Source: a virus. From it: a stretch of 64,000 bases of DNA. Shown piece after piece: positions 27,952 through 36,277 of this stretch. The DNA is taken from IMG/VR virus record IMGVR_UViG_3300043399_000524, positions 62,001 to 126,000 of that record, one strand, 5' to 3'. Made by a program: the position numbers and the translations under genes. The notes under the pieces were generated by a model. That model worked only from the letters and a program-made list of their open reading frames with translations. It made no database searches and was not told the origin of the DNA. Within the stretch, counting starts at the first letter, position 1. Each line of letters opens with the position of its first letter.

Positions 27952-30900
27952 ATGGCATTAGTATCTCCAGGCGTAGAAGTTACAATCACAGACCAAAGTC
28001 AGTATCTTCCAGCCCCAACAAATTCAGTCCCTCTAGTCGTTTTAGCAACAGCGCAAAACAAAGCTAATGCTAGTGGTACGGGTGTAGCAGCCGCAACAAC
28101 TGCTGCAAACGCAAATAAATTATATCAAGTAACAAGTCAGCGTGATTTAGTTAACTTATACGGAAAGCCGTTCTTTTACACAACAACCAATGGTACTCCT
28201 ATTCAAGGTTATGAATTAAACGAATATGGTCTATTAGCGGCATATTCATTATTGGGAGTTACAAACCGTTGTTACGTACTCCGCGCTGATGTTGATTTAG
28301 CTAGTTTAGTTGGTCAGACAAGCCGTCCAACTGGTGCACCAGAAAATAATACTTATTGGCTAAATACCTCAACATCTACATGGGGTATCTATGAATTTAA
28401 TTCTACAACTGGCTCGTTTACACTTCAAAATCCTATTGTAATTACAGACTCTGGTTCGTTGTCTGGTGGTTTTCCTCTAGATAGCATAGGAAATATAGGC
28501 GATTACGCCGTTAACGCTATTCAACCAATCGGGGCGCCTGCTGCAACGACACCGAAGACATTTTTCTATAAAACTTCAAACAATGTTTGGGTAACTTTAG
28601 GTGGTGGCGCCTGGAGATCAGATATACCTACTGTACAAGGTACTATTTCTAATCCAACACTAAGTCCAACTAGTAATTTTACTATCAATGTAAGTGGAAT
28701 TTGGACAGCTACTGTGAGCGTTGTAGGAACTTCAGTTAATGACGTTGCTACTGCTATTAACAACTTAAACACGCCTACAGTTATTGCTAGAGTTGTAAGT
28801 GGAAAATTACAAATCTTATCAAACCAAATTACATCATCAGGAATACCTTCAATCGTATTAACAGACGGAACAAATACTCCATTGGCTAATTTGGGTATTG
28901 ATGCTGGTACTTATTATCAGCCTGCTCTTGCGTATGGAACTTCCGCACAAATGCCATTATGGTCAGCAAGTCAAACATATCCTAGACCAACAGGTTCAGT
29001 ATGGATTAAAATCGGTATTGCTGGAAATGGTTTATATCCTCAACTATCACAATATAAAACTTCTACAGCGTCTTGGACAACAAAAAATGTTTCACAGTAT
29101 AATTCTGATTGGGCAGCCATTGCTAATTTAGACTCTACTGGCGGCGCCCTTATCCCTGCTGGAACAATCTATGGTCAATATGATTTTGATGGACAGATAT
29201 TGACTTCCCCTTACTATTTGTGGGAAAGAATTGCAACAGGTCCTACTGTTGTTACCGGTGATAATAATAGTCCTCTATTCAACTCTACAAATTTAGGAAC
29301 TGCAGGCCCTTATACTTTAAATTTAAGAGTTAGTGTTCCCGCAAGTACTTCATTATCATCAGTATATACAGTTACAATACCTAATAATGCTGACGCTACT
29401 GATTTTGTTACAGCATGGTTCGCAGCAAATATACCATATACATCTGCTAGTGTAACAACAGATGGTGCTATTCAATTGACTCATACAGAAGGAGGCGTAA
29501 TTATATTAGGCGACTTGTCAAACCAAGTAAGTAATGGAGTTATCGCTGAAGCTGGATTTTCGATTGGTTCGACACCAGGTGTAAAATATGGACCAGTGAA
29601 TCAATATTCATGGACTAATCTTGCATCATCAGGCGGAAGTGGTACTGGGGCAAGATTTGATGTGCTAGGAATCGGTGCCGCTTATTATCTAAATGGAGAT
29701 GGAATTAATGTAGGTGGTAGTGGATATACCGTAGGGGATATCATTACTATTAGTGGTACTATCCTAAGTGGTTCCTCCCCGGCAAATGACTTAAGATTAG
29801 TGGTGACATCTGTAGGTGCATCTAATGCTGTTACAGGAGTCGCATATTATTCAGGTAGTGGTGTGGGCGGATATACTACTCAATTGAGTAATTGGGTAGA
29901 ATTTGCTTATACTAGCAACGAAGGTGCCCCTGTAATTAATCCTGTAAACAATACCAATTGGTTCTACTCAGTAATCGATGAAGTCGATATCATGGTTCAA
30001 AAGAACGGTTCTTGGGTTGGTTATAGAACAACTGCTTATGATTTTAACGGACATCCGGCAGCTAGTGGATCTGCAAACACTGATCCAAACGGACCTATTA
30101 TTTCAGGATCTGCGCCTACTACACAAAGTGATGGTACATCGCTTGTTTGGGGTGATCTATGGATAGACACAAGTGATTTAGAACTATATCCTGTTATATA
30201 TCGTTGGCAAGAGGTTAATGGTATCGATCAGTGGGTACTAATAAACAATACAGACCAAGTTAGCCAAAATGGTATAGTATTTGCTGACGCTCGTTGGTCT
30301 AGTTCTGGTGCTATTGATCCTACAAATGATCCCATACCAACAATTACTAGTTTATTAACAAGTAACTATATTGATTTAGATGCACCGGAGCCAACTTTAT
30401 ATCCACAAGGCATGTTGTTGTTTAACACTCGTCGTAGTGGTTACAATGTAAAACAGTTTAGAACTAACTATTTTACTGGTGCTAATTATCCAGATGCAGG
30501 ATCATATAATCCAGCACAACCTACTAATACTAGTAACTTACCGGCGTACAGCTATACATGGGTTTCTGTAAGTGGTAATCAAGCAAACGGCGCCCCTTAT
30601 ATGGGCCGCAAAGCGCAGCGTGCAATGGTAGTCCAATCTTTGAGAGCCGCTATTGATACTAACTTAGCGATACGTGATGAAGATAATTATTTTAACTTAA
30701 TTGCTTCACCTAACTACCCTGAATTACAACCTAACATGGTTGTATTGAATGCGGATCGTGGTGAAACAGCATTTATCGTTGGTGACACCCCATTGGGTCT
30801 ACCTGATGATGCTACTGCAATTCAAGCCTGGGCAACTAATGCAGCAGGTGCAACAAGTACAGGAGAAGAAGGCTTAGTAACACGCAACACATATTTAGGT

Positions 30901-31548
30901 TTGTTCTATCCAAGTGGAATTACTAACGATTTAGATGGCAACGAAGTTGTTGTACCAGCAAGTCACATGATGTTACGAACAATATTAAACAGTGATACTA
31001 AATCTTATCCTTGGTTAGCACCTGCAGGTACTCGTCGTGGTAACATTGATAACGCATTGAATATTGGTTACTTAGACCGCGATACCGGAGAATTTGTTGC
31101 TATTAAAACACGAATTGGTATCCGCGATGTTCTATATATTAATCAAATCAACCCAATGGTATTCTTTACTGGTGTTGGATTGTTGAACTATGGTAACAAA
31201 GTAAGTTTCAACTCACAATCTGCGTTAGATAGAATCAACGTTGCTCGTTTGATTAACTATGTACGTCGTCAGTTGACAATTGCTGCTCGTCCGTTTGTAT
31301 TCGAACCTAATGACCAGCTAACACGTAATGAAATAGCAGGAGTTGTACAAACATTAATGGTTGACTTAGTTGCTAAACGAGGTATTTACGACTATCTAGT
31401 TGTATGTGACGAAAGTAACAATACACCGGCTCGTATTGATAGAAACGAACTATGGATTGATGTTGCAATTGAGCCAGTCAAGGCTGCTGAATTCATCTAT
31501 ATCCCTGTTCGTGTATTGAATACAGGTGAAATTTCAGGTGTAGTTTAA
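27952..31548 (+). CDS. 18: Tail sheath protein, T4 gp18-like, greatly enlarged
   Basis: 1198 residues, against 659 in T4. The N-terminal ~125 residues (MALVSPGVEVTITDQSQY to NRCYVLRADVD) and the C-terminal ~390 (from about residue 810, including ARLINYVRRQLTIAARPFVFEPN and RNELWIDVAIEP) are the contractile sheath core. Between them lies an insert of about 680 residues. It is beta-rich with several W/Y modules such as GDLWIDTSDLELYPVIYRW and would project from the tail surface. Late promoter, leader hairpin and AAGGAAA indicate high expression. Confidence 0.9.
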   Translation: MALVSPGVEVTITDQSQYLPAPTNSVPLVVLATAQNKANASGTGVAAATTAANANKLYQVTSQRDLVNLYGKPFFYTTTNGTPIQGYELNEYGLLAAYSLLGVTNRCYVLRADVDLASLVGQTSRPTGAPENNTYWLNTSTSTWGIYEFNSTTGSFTLQNPIVITDSGSLSGGFPLDSIGNIGDYAVNAIQPIGAPAATTPKTFFYKTSNNVWVTLGGGAWRSDIPTVQGTISNPTLSPTSNFTINVSGIWTATVSVVGTSVNDVATAINNLNTPTVIARVVSGKLQILSNQITSSGIPSIVLTDGTNTPLANLGIDAGTYYQPALAYGTSAQMPLWSASQTYPRPTGSVWIKIGIAGNGLYPQLSQYKTSTASWTTKNVSQYNSDWAAIANLDSTGGALIPAGTIYGQYDFDGQILTSPYYLWERIATGPTVVTGDNNSPLFNSTNLGTAGPYTLNLRVSVPASTSLSSVYTVTIPNNADATDFVTAWFAANIPYTSASVTTDGAIQLTHTEGGVIILGDLSNQVSNGVIAEAGFSIGSTPGVKYGPVNQYSWTNLASSGGSGTGARFDVLGIGAAYYLNGDGINVGGSGYTVGDIITISGTILSGSSPANDLRLVVTSVGASNAVTGVAYYSGSGVGGYTTQLSNWVEFAYTSNEGAPVINPVNNTNWFYSVIDEVDIMVQKNGSWVGYRTTAYDFNGHPAASGSANTDPNGPIISGSAPTTQSDGTSLVWGDLWIDTSDLELYPVIYRWQEVNGIDQWVLINNTDQVSQNGIVFADARWSSSGAIDPTNDPIPTITSLLTSNYIDLDAPEPTLYPQGMLLFNTRRSGYNVKQFRTNYFTGANYPDAGSYNPAQPTNTSNLPAYSYTWVSVSGNQANGAPYMGRKAQRAMVVQSLRAAIDTNLAIRDEDNYFNLIASPNYPELQPNMVVLNADRGETAFIVGDTPLGLPDDATAIQAWATNAAGATSTGEEGLVTRNTYLGLFYPSGITNDLDGNEVVVPASHMMLRTILNSDTKSYPWLAPAGTRRGNIDNALNIGYLDRDTGEFVAIKTRIGIRDVLYINQINPMVFFTGVGLLNYGNKVSFNSQSALDRINVARLINYVRRQLTIAARPFVFEPNDQLTRNEIAGVVQTLMVDLVAKRGIYDYLVVCDESNNTPARIDRNELWIDVAIEPVKAAEFIYIPVRVLNTGEISGVV

Positions 31549-31549
31549 C

Positions 31550-31570
31550 AAGATGCCCTTAGGGGCATCT
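31550..31570 (+). terminator. Hairpin after sheath gene
   Basis: AAGATGCCC-TTA-GGGGCATCTT without a proper T run. Probably a processing or attenuating stem rather than a full terminator. Confidence 0.6.
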
Positions 31571-31579
31571 TATAATTAA

Positions 31580-31587
31580 GATAAATA
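31580..31587 (+). promoter_or_regulatory. Late promoter
   Basis: GATAAATA, 20 bases before ATG 31607, with AGGAG in the leader. Confidence 0.75.
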
Positions 31588-31606
31588 GTATACAGGAGAA
31601 ATAAAA

Positions 31607-32242
31607 ATGGCAACAGCCTCTCAATCATTATTCAACATGACCGTCGCTAGCGATAATGCAGGTGGCAACCAAGGTCTGTTGATGCCAAAATTACAATACC
31701 GTTTCAGAGTTAATTTCTTAAATTTCGGTGTTGGTCAAACAGTTGAGTTAACAAAACAAGTAATTGATGTCACTCGTCCCCAAGTTAGCTTCGGGGAAAT
31801 TACTATCCCAGTTTATAACTCTACCTTGTATCTTGCTGGTCGTCACGAATGGCAAGCGTTGACTATTAACGTTAGAGATGACGCACAAGGTCAAGTTTCT
31901 AAATTAGTTGGTCAACAATTGCAGAAACAATTAGATTTTGTTGAACAAGCAAGCGCCGCAACAGGACAAGATTATAAGTTTCAAACAAACATTGAAATAT
32001 TAGACGGTGGTAATGGTACTGTTGCACCGCAAGTATTAGAAACTTGGGAAGTTTATGGATGTTTCTTGCAACAAGCAAACTACAATAATTTGGCATACAG
32101 TGCAAACGAAGCAGTTACAATTGCCCTAACAATTCGCTTTGATAATGCAATACAGAGTCCTCTAACTTCTGGTGTTGGCACAAGCATTGGTCGTGTATTA
32201 GGTGGTGCTACTGTAACAGGTATTGGCGCGCCACAAGGCTAA
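31607..32242 (+). CDS. 19: Tail tube protein, T4 gp19-like
   Basis: 211 residues. LMPKLQYRFRVNFLNFG, IDVTRPQVSFGEITIPVYNSTLYLAG and EWQALTINVRDD are the typical gp19 blocks, and WEVYGCFLQQANY the later one. It forms the inner tube inside the sheath. Own late promoter and Shine-Dalgarno, as expected for an abundant protein. Slightly longer than T4 gp19 (163), with a Gly-rich tail. Confidence 0.9.
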   Translation: MATASQSLFNMTVASDNAGGNQGLLMPKLQYRFRVNFLNFGVGQTVELTKQVIDVTRPQVSFGEITIPVYNSTLYLAGRHEWQALTINVRDDAQGQVSKLVGQQLQKQLDFVEQASAATGQDYKFQTNIEILDGGNGTVAPQVLETWEVYGCFLQQANYNNLAYSANEAVTIALTIRFDNAIQSPLTSGVGTSIGRVLGGATVTGIGAPQG

Positions 32243-32257
32243 TATCAAGGCAGATAC

Positions 32258-33481
32258 ATGAGTGGATTTTTTCAAAATTTATTAAAAGATACCGTAAAGG
32301 GTTTTTTTGGTAATGAATATGTAAGAGATTATACTCATGCTGCCAAAACTTTTAGGTCGAATGCATATCAATACGCACCTAAATTAAAATTTTTATTTCA
32401 TGTATACTTTGAAATTAACCCTGCTGTCTATGCCAAAGGCATAGCCCAGGGTTCTAATTTTGGTCTTGCTGTAAAAACAATCGATTTACCTAAATATTCG
32501 ATTGATACAGCAATCATGAACCAATACAACAGAAAAAGACTAGTACAAACTAAAATTAAGTATCAACCCATTACCGTAGTATTCCATGATGATAACGGTA
32601 ATATAGTCAACGATATGTGGTATAATTATTATACCTATTACTTTCAAGATGCGAATAAACCAGTAGTATCAAGTGCAGGTAGACAAACCACTAATGTCAG
32701 TAACAGTGGTTCAATCGATTTTAATTCTAGAAACTTATACAAACCTGATATATCAGGAGACGAAGATTGGGGATTCATTGGAGAAACTAGTACCCCCGCC
32801 GGAACAGCTAGCCAATTGGCACAGGGTATAAGTAAAATTCCTTTCTTTAAAAGTATACAAATATTTGGATTTAACCAACATAATTTTATACAGTACACAT
32901 TAATTAATCCAGTAATCACGGCGTTTAACCACGATACATATGATTATAGTCAAGGCAATGGCACCATGTCAAATACAATGACAATTGACTATGAAACAGT
33001 TAAATATGCAGAGGGTGCGCTCGACGGCAGATCGCCAAGTAATATTGTCACTGGTTTTGGATTGGACGCAAATTATGACAGGACACCAAGTCCTATTCAG
33101 CGTCCCGGTGCTAATGGTACTATATTAGGTCAAGGTGGATTAGTAGATGCAGCGGGTGGTTTTATTAATGATTTGTCGAATGGAAACATATTGGGTGCAA
33201 TTCGTACTGCCGGAACTGCATATAATACTTTTAAAAATAAAGACTTAAAGCAAATAGCAACTTCTGATGTAAATTCTATTTTAACCAATGCGGTACAGCA
33301 ACAACTACCGAGCGCCGTAAGAACAAATACATATTATCCCGGTTATGGGACAACTCCAAATAATGTTGCCGGCGCACCAAACTCAGGCCTTTCACAACCA
33401 CCACAAATTTCAAGTACAGGAACGGGTGTCAATACAGCAGTACAACCCGCCGGCAAACAAACTATTCCTGGTCAAAAATAA
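32258..33481 (+). CDS. Tail-tube-fold protein, gp19 paralogue or gp54-like initiator
   Basis: 407 residues. The first ~270 show tube-fold features: APKLKFLFHVYFEIN, LAVKTIDLPKYSIDTAIMNQYNRKR, TKIKYQPITVVFHDDNGN, then FNHDTYDYSQGNGTMSNTMTIDYE. The last 130 residues are Gly/Pro/Thr-rich. In T4 the second tube-fold protein is gp54, which starts the tube on the baseplate; related proteins follow gp19 in aquatic T4-like phages. Which role applies cannot be decided here. Confidence 0.6.
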   Translation: MSGFFQNLLKDTVKGFFGNEYVRDYTHAAKTFRSNAYQYAPKLKFLFHVYFEINPAVYAKGIAQGSNFGLAVKTIDLPKYSIDTAIMNQYNRKRLVQTKIKYQPITVVFHDDNGNIVNDMWYNYYTYYFQDANKPVVSSAGRQTTNVSNSGSIDFNSRNLYKPDISGDEDWGFIGETSTPAGTASQLAQGISKIPFFKSIQIFGFNQHNFIQYTLINPVITAFNHDTYDYSQGNGTMSNTMTIDYETVKYAEGALDGRSPSNIVTGFGLDANYDRTPSPIQRPGANGTILGQGGLVDAAGGFINDLSNGNILGAIRTAGTAYNTFKNKDLKQIATSDVNSILTNAVQQQLPSAVRTNTYYPGYGTTPNNVAGAPNSGLSQPPQISSTGTGVNTAVQPAGKQTIPGQK

Positions 33482-33486
33482 TCTTG

Positions 33487-33494
33487 CATAAATA
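33487..33494 (+). promoter_or_regulatory. Late promoter
   Basis: CATAAATA, 17 bases before ATG 33511. Confidence 0.6.
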
Positions 33495-33510
33495 CTCTAC
33501 GGAGATTTAT

Positions 33511-33870
33511 ATGGCAAAAATTATTGATTCACGAACACAACTCGATCAAACAGTTCAAATTTTTGATGAATTCTATGAATTTAATTTAGTTGTAAGTGGT
33601 AGTGAATATGATATTGTTTTTTCATATTTCAAAAGTATCTGCGATACTACCCAAATTGCAGGAAATTTTACTGTCAAATTATTTAGAATTTCTCAAGAAA
33701 CTCAAATCCCTGTTTTAGACTTACTAAGATATATTCAAGGTAAAACACAGCTAGAAACAAATACCGTTATAGCATATTACCTAAACAGTTTTAAATCAAA
33801 AACTTCTCTTTATGGATTTGGTACTTTGCCACAACCAAATGAATCCGTTCAAAGAAACATAGTTCAATAA
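33511..33870 (+). CDS. Conserved T4-like phage protein, structural neighbourhood
   Basis: 119 residues from ATG 33511, after CGGAG; the longer frame from 33484 overlaps the promoter. Blocks FDEFYEFNLVVSGSEYDIVFSYF, NFTVKLFRI and YYLNSFKSKTSLYGFG are conserved in aquatic T4-like phages. No function known. Its stop touches the start of gp4. Confidence 0.7.
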   Translation: MAKIIDSRTQLDQTVQIFDEFYEFNLVVSGSEYDIVFSYFKSICDTTQIAGNFTVKLFRISQETQIPVLDLLRYIQGKTQLETNTVIAYYLNSFKSKTSLYGFGTLPQPNESVQRNIVQ

Positions 33871-34317
33871 ATGGGTAACTGGGCACAAGGGACATTTGCT
33901 CCCAAGAATCCTGAAAAGTATGTAGGCAAACATGCTCCAAGATATCGTAGTGGCTGGGAACTAAGAGTAATGATGTTTTTAGATGAAAATAAACACATCA
34001 ATCATTGGGCTAGTGAAGCGATATCCATTCCTTATAGAAACCCATTAACCGGGAAACTCTCAAGGTACGTACCTGATTTTTTTGTAGTATACGAAAATAA
34101 ATTTCACCAGATGAAGGCAGAAATTATTGAGGTTAAACCAAAAAGTCAAACTTCATTAAAAGAAGCAAGAACAAGACAAGATCAAGCACATGCTATAGTA
34201 AACCAGGCTAAATTTATGGCTGCAATGGCTTATTGCAAACAACATGGTTATGTTTTTAGAGTTATAAGCGAGGATTCTATTTTTATGAATACCAAAAGTA
34301 ATCCTAAAAAGAGATAA
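33871..34317 (+). CDS. 4: Head completion protein, T4 gp4-like (nuclease fold)
   Basis: 148 residues, nearly the T4 length (150). GTFAPKNPEKYVGKHAPRYRSGWELRVMMFLD matches gp4. RYVPDFFV and AEIIEVKPK provide the D and ExK of a PD-(D/E)XK/TnsA-like fold. gp4 is needed to finish heads before tail joining and probably trims packaged DNA. It begins directly after the previous stop and ends just before the late promoter at 34313. Confidence 0.85.
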   Translation: MGNWAQGTFAPKNPEKYVGKHAPRYRSGWELRVMMFLDENKHINHWASEAISIPYRNPLTGKLSRYVPDFFVVYENKFHQMKAEIIEVKPKSQTSLKEARTRQDQAHAIVNQAKFMAAMAYCKQHGYVFRVISEDSIFMNTKSNPKKR

Positions 34318-34320
34318 ATA
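34313..34320 (+). promoter_or_regulatory. Late promoter
   Basis: GATAAATA overlapping the gp4 stop, 62 bases before ATG 34382. Confidence 0.65.
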
Positions 34321-34326
34321 AAAGTG

Positions 34327-34354
34327 TAGTTCGCGGAATGGGGATTCCCAACTA
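34327..34354 (+). promoter_or_regulatory. Two-tier hairpin in homing endonuclease leader
   Basis: TAGTT (34327-34331) pairs with AACTA (34350-34354), and inside it GGAAT pairs with ATTCC around a GGGG loop. AAGGAG lies further downstream and is not sequestered. Its role is unknown. Confidence 0.6.
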
Positions 34355-34381
34355 CTCTAACGCTACAAGGAGCAATCAGCA

Positions 34382-35125
34382 ATGATATTTATCAATAACC
34401 GCTATACAGCAATCTATTATAGAATAATTGAAAATTCAATTCAACAAGAATCTACAAAGGATGGTAAAGAACGCCATCATATAATACCTGAGTCATTTTT
34501 TATTAATAGGTCACGTCCGGGCCCGAAAGGTTGGCTAACCGGTAATCCCGAAGATTGTTCTAATATAGTATTTTTAACTCCACGTGAACATGCTTTTTGT
34601 CATAAATTACTAGTACGAATGACAATAGGAAAAATGAAATCTAAAATGATTCTAGCAATTTGGCGAATGTTGAATAGTAAACACACAAAGTTGTTTTCTT
34701 CAAAAGATTATGAAAAGTATAGATTATTGTTCATTGATGCAATCAAAGTTATGAATACCGGGAAAAGAAAACCTTTAAGCAACGAACATAAATCAAATAT
34801 ATCAAAATCATCTAAAGGGACTCCTAAGACTGATCTCGCAAAAAACAACATGAAATTAGCATGGACGTCAAGGGATAGAACAGTAAAACAATCTACTAGG
34901 GAACTTAACAGAATTGCTAGTAATAGATATTGGTCTTCTGATGAGGCGAGAAAAGTCCAGTCTGAAAAAAGAAAACAATTTATCCACTCAAATCCTTCCA
35001 TAATAGATGACCAAATAAAAAATCTTAACAAATTAAGTAAGTGTGAACATTGTGATAAAACTATGAATCTTGGAAACTATAAAAGATGGCACGGACCCAA
35101 ATGTAAACTAAATAAACTACTATGA
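34382..35125 (+). CDS. HNH homing endonuclease with NUMOD-like tail
   Basis: 247 residues. ERHHIIPESF and NIVFLTPREHAFCHKLL form the HNH core. KPLSNEHKSNISKSSKGTPKT is a NUMOD3-type DNA-binding repeat. A final CEHCDK...RWHGPKC is a putative zinc finger. Free-standing phage homing endonuclease inserted between gp4 and the small-terminase-like gene. ATGA overlap with the next gene means it has become coupled to it. Confidence 0.85.
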   Translation: MIFINNRYTAIYYRIIENSIQQESTKDGKERHHIIPESFFINRSRPGPKGWLTGNPEDCSNIVFLTPREHAFCHKLLVRMTIGKMKSKMILAIWRMLNSKHTKLFSSKDYEKYRLLFIDAIKVMNTGKRKPLSNEHKSNISKSSKGTPKTDLAKNNMKLAWTSRDRTVKQSTRELNRIASNRYWSSDEARKVQSEKRKQFIHSNPSIIDDQIKNLNKLSKCEHCDKTMNLGNYKRWHGPKCKLNKLL

Positions 35126-35607
35126 CAAAAAAATTGCAGGAATTATTTGAATTACCAGAAGATGACCTAAAAGAGGTAAATGAATCTTTAATCGAAAAAG
35201 CTGAGGCTGATTTAATCACTGAAGAAGCATATAATACCATAGACAAAATAGAAAAAGCACTACCGCAAGTTAAAGGATTAGAAGCTAGTGACGGTGAAAT
35301 GGACGAGTTAGCGCAACTTGCAACAAGTAGCTATAAAGACTTGATGGATTTGGGAATGCAAGTTGATAGTCGTTTTGCTAGCGAAATCTTCAATAGTGCG
35401 AGTTCTATGCTAGGACATGCTATCACGGCAAAGACAGCAAAAATTAATAAGAAGTTGAAGATGCTAGACTTGCAGTTAAAAAAAGCACAACTAGACCAAA
35501 AAATTGCCGGAAAAACGGAAGAAATTGAAGCAACCCCATTGGGTGAGGGTAAGAGTTTGGATCGAAATGAACTACTTAAAATGCTAGCTGCTAAAAAAGA
35601 CGAATAA
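35122..35607 (+). CDS. Small terminase candidate, T4 gp16-like
   Basis: 161 residues, close to T4 gp16 (164). Central pattern: DGEMDELAQLATSSYKDLMDLG then RFASEIFNSASSMLGHAITA, followed by a long coiled coil (KINKKLKMLDLQLKKAQ). It fits the helix-hairpin plus coiled-coil layout of T4-type small terminases, which form rings that regulate packaging. The large terminase gp17 is not in this window, which leaves the call less certain. Confidence 0.6.
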   Translation: MTKKLQELFELPEDDLKEVNESLIEKAEADLITEEAYNTIDKIEKALPQVKGLEASDGEMDELAQLATSSYKDLMDLGMQVDSRFASEIFNSASSMLGHAITAKTAKINKKLKMLDLQLKKAQLDQKIAGKTEEIEATPLGEGKSLDRNELLKMLAAKKDE

Positions 35608-35608
35608 A

Positions 35609-35616
35609 GATAAATA
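35609..35616 (+). promoter_or_regulatory. Late promoter
   Basis: GATAAATA, 20 bases before ATG 35636. Confidence 0.7.
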
Positions 35617-35635
35617 CTGAATATAGGAATAACAA

Positions 35636-36265
35636 ATGAAAAGCCTAAAACAATATATTGTAGAAAGTGTTCACACATACAATTACACGATTAAAATTGC
35701 CGGTAATGTAGACAAAAACTGGCTAGATATGTTCAAGTACAACTTGAAGAAATTTGATCCTGTAAAGATTGATGAACCAAAGACTACACCTATTCAGAAA
35801 GATCCATACGGATTTCCCAACATACACAACCAACCTGTTACTATCATTAAAGCAGAATTTCGTTACCCAGCTAACGAACCCATGATTCAACAAATTGCTC
35901 AATTGTTAGGTTATCAAGTTGATATGGTTCGTGTAATTGGATCAGACTATGACGATAGCATCAACAGCGAAGCAGAAGGCTATGCTAATGAAATGAGTCA
36001 TAATCCATTATTGCTACATCCTGAACTAGAAGAACAACCTGGTGCTAAGGAAGCAAATAAGAATTATTCTGATAGCTATTTAAGCTCTATCAAAGACCAA
36101 GCTAAAGACAGTAAAATTGACATTCCATATGCAGGTACAAAGACTCCTGATGCATTTGATCCATTCAAACCTTATTTGGCAAATGATCCAAGAGGAATGA
36201 AGAGCCCAATGTCAACAATTAAACGTCCACCAAAGCCTGCAACAGGTGCAAGCGCATCAAAATAA
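35636..36265 (+). CDS. Conserved head-associated protein with capsid-targeting-like N-terminus
   Basis: 209 residues. The start MKSLKQYIVESV resembles the T4 internal-protein targeting peptide (MKTYQEFI-A-E) with an I-x-E cleavage site. The middle holds PVTIIKAEFRYPANEPMIQQIAQLLG, an alpha/beta domain. The end is Pro/Lys-rich. Present in related phages without known function; may be packaged in the prohead. Followed after 12 bases by a large scaffold-like protein. Confidence 0.55.
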   Translation: MKSLKQYIVESVHTYNYTIKIAGNVDKNWLDMFKYNLKKFDPVKIDEPKTTPIQKDPYGFPNIHNQPVTIIKAEFRYPANEPMIQQIAQLLGYQVDMVRVIGSDYDDSINSEAEGYANEMSHNPLLLHPELEEQPGAKEANKNYSDSYLSSIKDQAKDSKIDIPYAGTKTPDAFDPFKPYLANDPRGMKSPMSTIKRPPKPATGASASK

Positions 36266-36277
36266 GAGGAATTAAAA

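Noticed and set aside
34321-34381. tRNA or tRNA remnant before the HNH gene
   Set aside because: Folding gives one two-tier hairpin, not a cloverleaf. No acceptor stem, T-loop or CCA pattern is present.
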